From Albidovulum sp. (GTDB taxonomy: Bacteria > Pseudomonadota > Alphaproteobacteria > Rhodobacterales > Rhodobacteraceae): 64,000 bases of DNA. The stretch lies in assembly GCA_020637635.1 (NCBI GenBank), contig JACKKB010000002.1:275001-339000 (forward strand). Reading direction: 5' to 3'. The translations under genes and the position numbers were made by a program. The first letter of the stretch is position 1, and each line of letters begins with the position of its first letter. Below are positions 42,606-50,402 of the stretch, piece after piece. The notes under the pieces are model-generated. The model did not search any database and had not been told where the DNA came from. It saw only the letters and a program-made list of their open reading frames with translations.

Positions 42606-44594
42606 TCAGAGCGCAAGCGCGATCCGGCGGCCTTCGTGGAAGGCGTAGGGCGCCTGGCGCGGCGCGGCGGCGTCGCCGATAAGATGGGTTTCGATGCCGG
42701 CGAGTTCGCCTGACAGAGGATCGAAGGCGCGGTTGGTCGTCGCCATGACAAGCGCGCTTGCCGCTTGGCGGGTCTCGGTGCCGGTCAGCAGGTTGCGCAG
42801 CGTGGCGCCGGTGCCATGCCATTCGGCGATCAGGTGATCGGTCTGGAAGGTGACGCCGAGCTTCGCCAGCCGGGGGCGCAGGCCGATGTCGGCGGAGGTG
42901 CGGGCGAGTTCCTTGCCGACGAAGGGTTCGGGCGTGACGATGGTGACGGCCTTGCCCTGTTCGGCCAGCGCCCAGGCCGTGCCGAGGCCGCGCCAGTGCC
43001 CGCCCTCGTCATAGAGGATGACGGCATCGCCGATCTTCGCCTCGCGCCGCATCACGTCTTCGGGCGACCAGACATTGCCCCTGTCGATTCCGGGCAGCCG
43101 GACATGGCCCGGCAGCCAGCGCTGAAATCCGCCCTCATCCGGCAATGAGCCGGTGGCGAGCACGACCGCGTCGGGGGCAAGGGTGCGGATGTCGTCGGCC
43201 TCGGCGTAGGTATTGAGATGCAGGCGCACCTGGAGCCGCTCGAGCTGACGTTCGTACCAGTCGAGAAGATCGAGGATCTGCGCCCGGCGCGGCTGTTCGC
43301 CGGCAAGGCGGAACTGGCCGCCGATCCGTGGCTGGGCCTCGAAGAGATCGACCCGGTGTCCGCGTTCGGCCGCGACGCGGGCGGCTTCGAGACCGGCGGG
43401 GCCGGCGCCGACCACGACGACATGGCGCGGTCGCCCCGCCGGGGCGAAGCGGTCGCCGCCCCATTCGAATTCGCGACCGGCAGAGGGGTTGATGAGGCAG
43501 GATATCCAGTAGTCGCGGCTGCGCCTGCCCCAGCACATCTGGTTGCAGGAGATGCAGCCGCGCACATCCTCGGCCCGGCCCTCGGCGGTCTTGCGCGCCA
43601 GATGCGGGTCGGCGATCTGGCCGCGCACGATCGAGACCATGTCGGCCTGCCCGCTGGCGATAACGGCCTCGGCGTTCTCGGGGGTCCGAACATGCGCCTC
43701 CGAGGTGATCTTGGCGTGTTTCACCACGCGCTTGAGCTCCTCGGTGAAGGGAGCGGTCAGTTTCTCCGCGTAGAGGAAGGTCGGCATCAGGCGCTCGAAA
43801 TCGAGATAGCCGCCGTGGCCGCAGGTCACATAGTCGACATGGCCGGTCGCGTCGTGAAGCGCCACGATCTCGGCCAGCGCCTCGCCCTGCAGGAGAACCT
43901 CATGGCTGTCCGAGGTGGATATGGCGAGGCCGACGATGAAATCCTCGCCGCAGGCACGGCGGATGCCCTCGATGATCGTCCGCGACATGCGGGTGCGGTT
44001 CTCGAGGCTGCCGCCCCATCTGTCGGTGCGGCGGTTGGACCATGGGGTCCAGAACTGATCGAGCAGCGAGTGGTAGGCCGCCCAGACCTCCACGCCCTGA
44101 AAACCCGCCTTCTGGCAACGGACCGCGGCGGCGATGTGGGCCGCGATCAGCTCCTCGATCTCGGCCTCGGTCATGGCGTGGGAGCCGTCGCTGTCGTGGT
44201 AGGACGGGCCGCCCGAGGGGCTCCAGTGCGGTGCAAAACTGAGATCGGAATCGCCGTGCGCGCCGATGTGGTAGAGCTGCTGCAGGATGACGGCTCCGGC
44301 CTCTTTCACCGGCTCGGTCAGCTTGCGGAAATGCGGGATCACCTCGTCGGTCGAATGCAGGAAGTTGCCGCGGGTCAGGACACCGGTGCGGTGAACCGGC
44401 ATCGGCTCGGCCACGATCATCCCGGCGCCGCCCAGCGCGCGTTCAAGCAGATAGGCGGCGAAGCGCGGGCCGGGCAGGCCCTGGTCCGACATGTTGGCGG
44501 TATGGGCGCCGAAGACGATGCGGTTGCGAAGCCTCTGCCCCCGAAGCGAGATCGGGGAGAGCAGATGCGGATGCGCGGCCTCAGTACCAGGCAT
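42606..44594 (-). CDS. NADH:flavin oxidoreductase, trimethylamine/N-methylproline demethylase-like flavoprotein
   Basis: 662 residues, the length of trimethylamine-dehydrogenase-like enzymes. The N-terminal OYE-type FMN barrel (about 1-360: RNRIVFGAHTAN, QLYHIGAHG, RWGGSLENR) is followed by a cysteine-rich iron-sulfur region (GCISCNQMC, then a Cys about 18 residues later) and an FAD/NAD domain with VVVVGAGPAGLEAARVAAERG. Such proteins demethylate di- or trimethylamine, N-methylproline or related betaine products, giving formaldehyde. It begins 14 bases inside mttB's 3' end. The substrate is not fixed by sequence. Confidence 0.85.
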   Translation of the reverse strand: MPGTEAAHPHLLSPISLRGQRLRNRIVFGAHTANMSDQGLPGPRFAAYLLERALGGAGMIVAEPMPVHRTGVLTRGNFLHSTDEVIPHFRKLTEPVKEAGAVILQQLYHIGAHGDSDLSFAPHWSPSGGPSYHDSDGSHAMTEAEIEELIAAHIAAAVRCQKAGFQGVEVWAAYHSLLDQFWTPWSNRRTDRWGGSLENRTRMSRTIIEGIRRACGEDFIVGLAISTSDSHEVLLQGEALAEIVALHDATGHVDYVTCGHGGYLDFERLMPTFLYAEKLTAPFTEELKRVVKHAKITSEAHVRTPENAEAVIASGQADMVSIVRGQIADPHLARKTAEGRAEDVRGCISCNQMCWGRRSRDYWISCLINPSAGREFEWGGDRFAPAGRPRHVVVVGAGPAGLEAARVAAERGHRVDLFEAQPRIGGQFRLAGEQPRRAQILDLLDWYERQLERLQVRLHLNTYAEADDIRTLAPDAVVLATGSLPDEGGFQRWLPGHVRLPGIDRGNVWSPEDVMRREAKIGDAVILYDEGGHWRGLGTAWALAEQGKAVTIVTPEPFVGKELARTSADIGLRPRLAKLGVTFQTDHLIAEWHGTGATLRNLLTGTETRQAASALVMATTNRAFDPLSGELAGIETHLIGDAAAPRQAPYAFHEGRRIALAL

Positions 44595-46125
44595 CTGCCA
44601 TGCTCGCCTTCTTCCTGGCCATGAAGTCGCGCAGGGCCTCGTCGATGCCGGGGTCGAGCGGCGGCGCCTCGTATTCGCGCAGCCGCTGCTTCCAGAGCCG
44701 GTTGGCGCGGGTTGCCGCATCCTCGCCGCCGGCAAGTTCCCATTTCTCGAAGGGCTCGTTGTCGGCCGTCTCGCTGTCCCAGAAGGCGGTCTCGTAGTTT
44801 GCCATCGTATGCGCGCAGCCGAAGAAATGGTTGCCCGGACCGACCTCGGCAAAGGCGTCGATCGCAAGCTCGTTTTCGTCGATCTTCACGCCGTCGAGAT
44901 AGGTGTGCAATGCGCCGCAAAGATCGGCGTCGAGCATGAATTTCTCATAGGACATCGACAGCAGACCGTCGAGGAAACCGGCCGAGTGAAGGATGAAGTT
45001 GGCGCCGCAATGGATCGCGGCAAGCATCGACATGGTGCCCTCGGTCATCGCCTGGGCGTCGGGCAGCTTGGAGGTGGTGAAGTTGCCCGAGCAGCGGAGC
45101 GGCAGGCCGAGGCGGCGGCAGAGCTGGCCGATGACCATGGAGCCGATGGCCGGCTCGGGCGTGCCGAAGGTGGGCGAGCCGGAGCGCAGCGACATCGACG
45201 ACAGGAAGTTGCCGAAGACGGTCGGCGCGCCCTTGCGTTCAAGCTGCGTCAACGCGCAGCCGGCCATGGTCTCGGCCAGGCTCTGGGCGATGGCGCCGGC
45301 ATTCGTCACCGGCCCCATCGCGCCGCCAAGGATGAAGGGCACGATGACGGCGCACTGATTGGCGCGGGCATAGGCGCGAAGGGATTTCGTCATGGTGCCG
45401 TCCCAGACGAGCGGGGAGTTGACGTTGACGTTTCCCAGAATGACGCAGTTCCGGTCCACGACATCGGCGCCGAAGACGATGCGCGCCATGTCGATGCTGT
45501 CTTCGCTGCGTTCCTCGGCGGTGACCGAGCCCATGAAGCAGCGGTCGGAATAGCGCAGATGCGCATAGACCATGTCGAGATGGCGCTTGTTGACCGGCAC
45601 GTCCGTCGGTTCGCAGATCGTTCCGCCGGAATGGTGGAACCAGGGCGAGGACTGGGCGAGCTTGATGAAGTTTTCGAAGTCCTGCAGCGTGCCGAAGCGG
45701 CGGCCGCGGTCGAGGTCCATCACGAAGGGGGAGCCATAGGCGGGGGCGAAGACGACGTTTCTGCCGCCGATCACGGCGGAGTTTTCGGGGTTGCGCGCGT
45801 GTTGGGTGAATTCGGCGGGCGCCGAGTGCAGGATTTCACGCAGCATGCCCGGTTCGAACTTCACCAGGACGCCGTCGACCCTGGCCCCGGCCTTCTTCCA
45901 ATGATCGAGCGCCACCGCGTCGTCGCGGAACTCGATTCCGGTCTCGGCGAGGATGCGGTCGGCCGCCGCCTCGATCTTCAGAAGGTTCTCTTCCGACAGG
46001 ATGTCATAGGTCGGGATGTTGCGCGTTATATAGGGTCGTCCGTGACCCGTGGCCTTGTGTGACCGTTCGCGGCGGCGTGCCTCGCGACCGCCGTGGCGGC
46101 TACGGGCGATATCTGCTGTCGTCAT
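44581..46125 (-). CDS. MttB-family methyltransferase, non-pyrrolysine type
   Basis: 514 residues of the trimethylamine methyltransferase (COG5598) family, an (alpha/beta)8 barrel. Segments include ILSEENLLKIEAAADRILAETG, HHSGGTICEPTDVPVN, GNVNVNSPLVWDGTM and SGNFTTSKLPDAQAMTEG. There is no in-frame amber codon, so it lacks pyrrolysine; such members (for example MtgB for glycine betaine, MtpB for proline betaine) demethylate quaternary amines onto a corrinoid protein. No corrinoid protein gene lies nearby. GGGGAGAGG precedes the ATG. It is coupled to the flavoprotein downstream. Confidence 0.88.
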   Translation of the reverse strand: MTTADIARSRHGGREARRRERSHKATGHGRPYITRNIPTYDILSEENLLKIEAAADRILAETGIEFRDDAVALDHWKKAGARVDGVLVKFEPGMLREILHSAPAEFTQHARNPENSAVIGGRNVVFAPAYGSPFVMDLDRGRRFGTLQDFENFIKLAQSSPWFHHSGGTICEPTDVPVNKRHLDMVYAHLRYSDRCFMGSVTAEERSEDSIDMARIVFGADVVDRNCVILGNVNVNSPLVWDGTMTKSLRAYARANQCAVIVPFILGGAMGPVTNAGAIAQSLAETMAGCALTQLERKGAPTVFGNFLSSMSLRSGSPTFGTPEPAIGSMVIGQLCRRLGLPLRCSGNFTTSKLPDAQAMTEGTMSMLAAIHCGANFILHSAGFLDGLLSMSYEKFMLDADLCGALHTYLDGVKIDENELAIDAFAEVGPGNHFFGCAHTMANYETAFWDSETADNEPFEKWELAGGEDAATRANRLWKQRLREYEAPPLDPGIDEALRDFMARKKASMADAWY

Positions 46126-46190
46126 GGCCTCTCCCCCTCGAACTTTCGGGAGAGTCTACTCTCCGCCCGCGTGTCGGGCCAGTCGATGGG

Positions 46191-46218
46191 GCGACATTTC
46201 TGGTCGCGCAAATGTCGC
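46191..46218. promoter_or_regulatory. Perfect inverted repeat upstream of mttB-like gene (candidate operator)
   Basis: GCGACATTT (46191-46199), ten-base spacer, AAATGTCGC (46210-46218). It lies 66-93 bp upstream of the mttB-like ATG, where a promoter or operator is expected. The 19-bp repeat spacing fits a dimeric regulator; which one is unknown. Confidence 0.5.
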
Positions 46219-46234
46219 TTTGAAGCGGTGGGAA

Positions 46235-46262
46235 GCCCCCCGCGCCTCTGGCCGCGGGGGGC
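46235..46262 (-). terminator. Terminator of the aldehyde dehydrogenase gene
   Basis: Ten-bp perfect stem GCCCCCCGCG / CGCGGGGGGC with an eight-base loop, 15 bp beyond the aldehyde dehydrogenase stop. On the minus strand it is followed by TTCCCACC, a weak T-tract. Confidence 0.65.
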
Positions 46263-46277
46263 GCCTGCCGGCAAGGA

Positions 46278-47729
46278 CTACTCGGCCGCGATGTCGCTGG
46301 CCCAGCCCGAGATCGCCTTGGCCTCGAGGAACTCCTCGATGCCCCAGGTTCCGCCCTCCCGGGCCCGTCCGCTGGCCTTGACGCCGCCGAAGGGAGAGCC
46401 GGCGCCGCGGCTCTTGCCGTTCATCTCGACCATGCCCGACTTCAGGCTCAGCGCCAGCCGGTTGCGGCGCGCGCCGTCCTGGCTCTGGACATAGTTGGTC
46501 AGACCATAGGGCGTGTCGTTGGCGATCTTCACCGCCTCGGCCTCGTCGTCGAAGGGGATGATCGAAAGGACTGGGCCAAAGATCTCCTCGCGCTCGATCG
46601 CCATGCCGGGGCGAACGTCGGCGAAGACGGTGGGGCGGACGTAATAGCCCTTGTTCATGCCCTCGGGCAGGCCGAGCCCGCCGGCCACGAGTCTCGCGCC
46701 CTCGTCGATGCCCTTCTGGATGTAGGACTGGATCTGTTCCCATTGGCGCTTGTTCACGACCGGGCCGATGTGGCCACCGTGCTCCGAGGCGGCGCCGACC
46801 TTGATCGCGCGCGCCACCTCGGCCGCCTCCTCGACGACGCGATCGTAGATGCGGCGTTCGACCAGCATCCGCGAGGGTGCGTTGCAACTCTGGCCGGAGT
46901 TGTTCATCATGTGCAGGACGCCGCGCTTGACCGCCTTGTCGTCGGCATCGGCGAAGATCAGGTTGGCGCCCTTCCCGCCCAGTTCCAGCGTGACCCGTTT
47001 CAGCGTTTCGGCTGCCGCCTTGCTAATGGCGCGGCCGGCGCGGGTCGAACCGGTGAAGGAGATCATCTCGACGTCGGGATGTTCGGAAAGCCGTGCCCCG
47101 ACGCCCGCGCCGTCGCCGTTCACGAGGTTGAAGACACCTGGCGGGACGCCGGCGTCATGGCAGAATTCGGCGAAGATCATCGCATTGAGCGGGCTCTCCT
47201 CGGAGGGTTTCAGCACGCAGGTGCATCCCGCCAGAAGTGCCGGCACGACCTTGAGCGCAATCTGGTTCATCGGCCAGTTCCAGGGCGTGATGAGCCCGAC
47301 GACGCCGATCGGCTCCAGCGCGATACGGTCGTTCGGCGCATGCGGCCCGAGGGGGCGCACCCATTCGATCTCGTCGAAGGCGGTCAGGAAGTTCGTCAGA
47401 TGCCAGGGCAGGCAGGGCGCCTGGCTGTTCCGCGCCATGTCGATCGGTGCGCCCATCTCGAGGCTGATCGCGGCCGCCAGTTCGTCCTGGCGCCGTTGGT
47501 ACTGATCCAGGATCCGCGCCACGATGGCGCGGCGCTCGGATGGCGGCGTCGCGGCCCAGGCCGGAAAAGCCGCTTTCGCGGCCGCCACCGCCCGGTCGGC
47601 ATCGGCGACCGCCCCGAGCGAGATGATCGCGCAGGGATCCTCGGTCGAGGGGTCGATCACCGGATGGTCATGCTGCGCGAGCGGCGCCACCCAGGCGCCG
47701 TCGATGTAGAAGTCGCGTTTCTCGATCAT
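46278..47729 (-). CDS. Aldehyde dehydrogenase (NAD(P)+-dependent)
   Basis: 483 residues. NAD-site segment ITPWNWPMNQIALKV, general base in LELGGKGANL, catalytic cysteine in NNSGQSCNAPSRM, and C-terminal EEIFGPVLSIIPF are all present. The enzyme oxidises an aldehyde to its acid. GGAGG stands six bases from the ATG. It precedes the mttB/flavoprotein pair, so it may handle an aldehyde from methylated-amine breakdown (for example betaine aldehyde), but the 15-bp gap to a terminator suggests a separate transcript. Confidence 0.94.
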   Translation of the reverse strand: MIEKRDFYIDGAWVAPLAQHDHPVIDPSTEDPCAIISLGAVADADRAVAAAKAAFPAWAATPPSERRAIVARILDQYQRRQDELAAAISLEMGAPIDMARNSQAPCLPWHLTNFLTAFDEIEWVRPLGPHAPNDRIALEPIGVVGLITPWNWPMNQIALKVVPALLAGCTCVLKPSEESPLNAMIFAEFCHDAGVPPGVFNLVNGDGAGVGARLSEHPDVEMISFTGSTRAGRAISKAAAETLKRVTLELGGKGANLIFADADDKAVKRGVLHMMNNSGQSCNAPSRMLVERRIYDRVVEEAAEVARAIKVGAASEHGGHIGPVVNKRQWEQIQSYIQKGIDEGARLVAGGLGLPEGMNKGYYVRPTVFADVRPGMAIEREEIFGPVLSIIPFDDEAEAVKIANDTPYGLTNYVQSQDGARRNRLALSLKSGMVEMNGKSRGAGSPFGGVKASGRAREGGTWGIEEFLEAKAISGWASDIAAE

Positions 47730-47791
47730 GGCTTGCCTCCAGTTTGGCGCGAAAGTGCCAGCGGCGGCGCCGGTCCGCAAGAGTGCGTCAC

Positions 47792-47809
47792 ATAATTTGA
47801 TCAAATTAT
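47792..47809. promoter_or_regulatory. 18-bp perfect palindrome in the aldehyde dehydrogenase/peroxiredoxin promoter region
   Basis: ATAATTTGA-TCAAATTAT is perfectly self-complementary and strongly AT-rich in a GC-rich context. It lies 63-80 bp upstream of the aldehyde dehydrogenase start and 105 bp upstream of the peroxiredoxin start. It is a likely operator for a dimeric repressor; no regulator gene adjoins. Confidence 0.5.
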
Positions 47810-47913
47810 ATCCCGGAAGCGAACATCGGCCGCACGGGTCCAATCGGGGCTGGAAGAATGGCGCGCAGGGTATATGTCTAGGTCCAGCACCGGAACACAG
47901 CAAGGAGACCGAC

Positions 47914-48567
47914 ATGGCGTTGCGCATCAACGATACCGTTCCCGACTTCACCGCCCAGACCGATCAGGGTCTGATCAACTTCCACGACTGGATCGGCGAC
48001 AGCTGGGCGATCCTCTTCTCGCACCCGAAGGATTTCACGCCGGTCTGCACCACCGAGTTCGGGGCCGTCGCGCAGCTTGCCGACGAATGGGCCAGACGCG
48101 GCACCAAGGTGGTCGGCATCTCGGTCGACGGTGTCGAGGAGCACCGTCGCTGGAAGCGGGATATCGAGACAGCCGCCGATGCCGCGGCGCATTTTCCGAT
48201 CATCGCCGACAGCGGGCTTCATGTCTCCAAGGCTTTCGACATGCTGCCGGCCGAGGCCTATCTGCCCGACAACCCCTCGCCCAACGACAGCCAGACCGTG
48301 CGGTCCGTCTTCATCATCGGGCCGGACAAGAAGCTGAAGCTGTCCATGACCTATCCGATGAATGTCGGGCGCAATTTCGCCGAGGTGCTGCGCGCGCTCG
48401 ATGCGTTGCAGACGGCGAACGGCAAGGGGGTCGCCACGCCGGCGAACTGGACAGCGGGTCAGGACGTGATCGTTCCGCTGGCGCTGAACGACGCCGATGC
48501 CGAGAAGAAGTTCGGCAAGATCAACAAGGTTCTTCCCTACCTGCGCTACGCCAAGCTATCTGACTGA
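47914..48567 (+). CDS. 1-Cys peroxiredoxin (Prx6 family)
   Basis: 217 residues. The peroxidatic Cys45 lies in HPKDFTPVCTTE, and no resolving cysteine is seen. The C-terminal extension of the Prx6 type is present (KGVATPANWTAGQDVIVPL). It reduces peroxides in the cytoplasm with an external thiol donor. AAGGAG precedes the ATG. It is followed by a 12-bp minisatellite and a hairpin before marR. Confidence 0.95.
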   Translation: MALRINDTVPDFTAQTDQGLINFHDWIGDSWAILFSHPKDFTPVCTTEFGAVAQLADEWARRGTKVVGISVDGVEEHRRWKRDIETAADAAAHFPIIADSGLHVSKAFDMLPAEAYLPDNPSPNDSQTVRSVFIIGPDKKLKLSMTYPMNVGRNFAEVLRALDALQTANGKGVATPANWTAGQDVIVPLALNDADAEKKFGKINKVLPYLRYAKLSD

Positions 48568-48585
48568 GCGCGGGTCCCTGAGGGC

Positions 48586-48681
48586 CGGCTTCACGGGCAG
48601 GCTCGCGGGCAGGCTCGCGGGCAAGCTCACGGGCGGCTTCACGGGCGGCTTCACGGGCGGCCTCACGGGCGGCTTCACGGC
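48586..48681 (+). repeat. Minisatellite: eight 12-bp units after the peroxiredoxin gene
   Basis: Eight units of 12 bp resembling CGGCTTCACGGG, with variants CAGGCTCGCGGG (twice), CAAGCTCACGGG and CGGCCTCACGGG. It begins 18 bp after the peroxiredoxin stop. Frames across it stay open because 12 is a multiple of three, giving spurious repeat peptides. There are no spacers, so it is not CRISPR. Confidence 0.92.
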
Positions 48682-48692
48682 TGGCCACATAG

Positions 48693-48718
48693 ACGGCCCT
48701 CGGGTTTCCGGGGGCCGT
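48693..48718 (+). terminator. Hairpin after the minisatellite (peroxiredoxin terminator)
   Basis: ACGGCCCTCGG, loop GTTT, CCGGGGGCCGT: an 11-bp stem with one wobble pair. It is followed by TCTGCT rather than a clear T-run. It probably ends the peroxiredoxin transcript. Confidence 0.6.
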
Positions 48719-48765
48719 TCTGCTGCGGCGCCGCACAATGTGATCGCGCGGCAAGATCGTGGCAC

Positions 48766-48794
48766 TTGATATTATAAGCACGCTTATATTATAT
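48766..48794 (+). promoter_or_regulatory. AT-rich promoter with embedded palindrome upstream of marR
   Basis: TTGATA (48766-48771) is a good -35 box. Seventeen bases later TTATAT (48789-48794) could be -10. Between them lies the palindrome TATAAGC-AC-GCTTATA (48773-48788), the usual form and place of a MarR autorepressor operator. Confidence 0.6.
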
Positions 48795-48801
48795 GCGGCT
48801 C

Positions 48802-49278
48802 ATGACAACTCATGGCCCCGATTCGATAGGTTTCCTGCTGCACGACGCGACGCGGCTTCTGCGCAAGCGTTTCGAACGCAGCGCCAGCGGGCTTGGCCTG
48901 TCGTCGGCGCAATGGCGGCTTCTGGTCAGCGTGAAGCGGCTCGGCGAGCCGACCCAGGCCCAGATCGCCGAACGGCTCGAGATCGAACCGATCAGCGTGT
49001 CGCGCCTCGTCGATCGCATGGAAGCGGCCGGCTGGGTGGAACGGCTGCAGGACGAAGCCGACCGCAGGATCCGGCGCGTCCGGCCGACCGAAAGGTCGCG
49101 GGCGATGTTCGACGATCTGCGGACGCTCGCGACCGAGGTCTATGACGTGGCACTTGCCGGCCTCTCGCCGGACGAACGCGCAGCGCTCCTGCACGCGCTC
49201 GCGACAATGATCGCCAATCTGGCGGAGCCCGACGCAGAGGCGGATGCCCCCGCGGCGCGGCAAGGAGAAGACGCATGA
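48802..49278 (+). CDS. MarR-family transcriptional regulator
   Basis: 158 residues from ATG 48802. It is a winged-helix regulator with LSSAQWRLLVSVKRLGEPTQ, the recognition region IAERLEIEPISVSRLVDRME and wing LQDEADRRIRRVRPTE. It probably represses its own operon (emrA-emrB follow by ATGA overlap) through the palindrome just upstream and releases DNA on binding a toxic small molecule. ATG 48793 is an alternative, but it falls within the likely -10 box; the mRNA may be leaderless. Confidence 0.9.
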   Translation: MTTHGPDSIGFLLHDATRLLRKRFERSASGLGLSSAQWRLLVSVKRLGEPTQAQIAERLEIEPISVSRLVDRMEAAGWVERLQDEADRRIRRVRPTERSRAMFDDLRTLATEVYDVALAGLSPDERAALLHALATMIANLAEPDAEADAPAARQGEDA

Positions 49279-50402
49279 ATGCGATGACGAAATCCGCGGC
49301 GACCGCCGCGACGCCCCCTGCCCCCGCAGCGGCAGAACCGGCCCCCGGGCGCGGTCGCGGCCGGCTCGTGATGCTGTCGCTACCGGTGCTGATTGCGGTC
49401 CTCGGCGGCGCCTATGTGCTCAGCGGCGGGCGCTACGAGACGACCGACAACGCCTATCTGCACACGGCGCGCCTTTCGGTCGCCTCCGATCTTTCGGGGC
49501 GCCTGACCGAAGTGGCGATCCGTGACAATCAGGTCGTGCACAGGGGCGACCCGATGTTTCAGGTCGATCCCGAACCCTACCGGCTGGCGCTTGCCGCCGC
49601 GGACGCCCAGCTGGCGGCTGCGCGGCTCTCGGTCGGCCAGATGAAAGCCGCCTATGACCAGGCGCAGGCACAGCTGAGGATCGCCGAGACGGAGGCGCAT
49701 TACCGCCGGACCGAACTGACCCGCGTCCGGGCGCTGGCGGATCGCGGCGTCTCCACCAAGGCGGATCTCGACGGCGTCGAACGCAATTCGATGGCCGCCG
49801 AAGACGCGGTGATCTCGGCCGAAGTGGCCGTCAAGAGCGCCGCGGCAGCGCTCGGCGGCGATCCCGAAATCGCGACGGACGCACATCCGACGGTGCGCGC
49901 GGCACAGGTGGCGCGCGACCGCGCCGCCTACGAGATGTCGCTGACCAGCGTTGTCGCGCCGGCGGACGGCATCGTCTATCAGGCCGCTTCCTTCAAGCAG
50001 GGCGGCTTCGTTGCCGCGGGTTCGCCGCTCTTCGCGCTGGTCGAGACCGGAGACACCTGGGTCGACGCCAACTTCAAGGAAACCCAGATCACCGACTTCG
50101 CCCCCGGCCAGCCGGTCGAGATCAGCTTCGACATCCGGCCCGGCAAGACCTATCGCGGCCATGTCGCGGCGATCGGGGCGGGCACCGGATCGGAGTTCTC
50201 GGTGCTACCGGCGCAGAATGCGACCGGCAACTGGGTGAAGGTGACGCAGCGGGTGCCGGTCAGGATCGCGCTCGATGCCGGCACGCCTGTTGACGAACTG
50301 CCCTCGGGCGTCAGCGCAAACGTGACGGTCGATACCGGCCGGCCGAACAAGCTGGCGCAGCTCTTCGGCTCGGCGGCGGCGCAGGTCGTCGGCACGAAAT
50401 GA
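49275..50402 (+). CDS. emrA: HlyD/EmrA-type membrane fusion protein
   Basis: 375 residues. One N-terminal membrane segment (about 31-52), then a biotinyl-lipoyl-like domain (VASDLSGRLTEVAIRDNQVV), a coiled-coil hairpin (about 100-200) and a beta-barrel region with GIVYQAASFKQGGFV and WVDANFKETQ, the EmrA hallmark. It links the EmrB pump to an outer-membrane channel. It overlaps marR and emrB by four bases each. Confidence 0.93.
   Translation: MNAMTKSAATAATPPAPAAAEPAPGRGRGRLVMLSLPVLIAVLGGAYVLSGGRYETTDNAYLHTARLSVASDLSGRLTEVAIRDNQVVHRGDPMFQVDPEPYRLALAAADAQLAAARLSVGQMKAAYDQAQAQLRIAETEAHYRRTELTRVRALADRGVSTKADLDGVERNSMAAEDAVISAEVAVKSAAAALGGDPEIATDAHPTVRAAQVARDRAAYEMSLTSVVAPADGIVYQAASFKQGGFVAAGSPLFALVETGDTWVDANFKETQITDFAPGQPVEISFDIRPGKTYRGHVAAIGAGTGSEFSVLPAQNATGNWVKVTQRVPVRIALDAGTPVDELPSGVSANVTVDTGRPNKLAQLFGSAAAQVVGTK

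Noticed and set aside
44581..46125. Pyrrolysine-containing MttB
   Set aside because: The 514-codon frame has no internal amber codon, and no pyl genes are in the window.
47792..47809. FNR/FixK box upstream of aldehyde dehydrogenase
   Set aside because: The palindrome contains TTGATCAA but lacks the four-base spacer of TTGAT-N4-ATCAA.
48497..48781. Repeat-rich ORFs on both strands over the 12-bp minisatellite
   Set aside because: Frames stay open only because the unit is a multiple of three; no ribosome site, and the plus one starts inside the peroxiredoxin gene.
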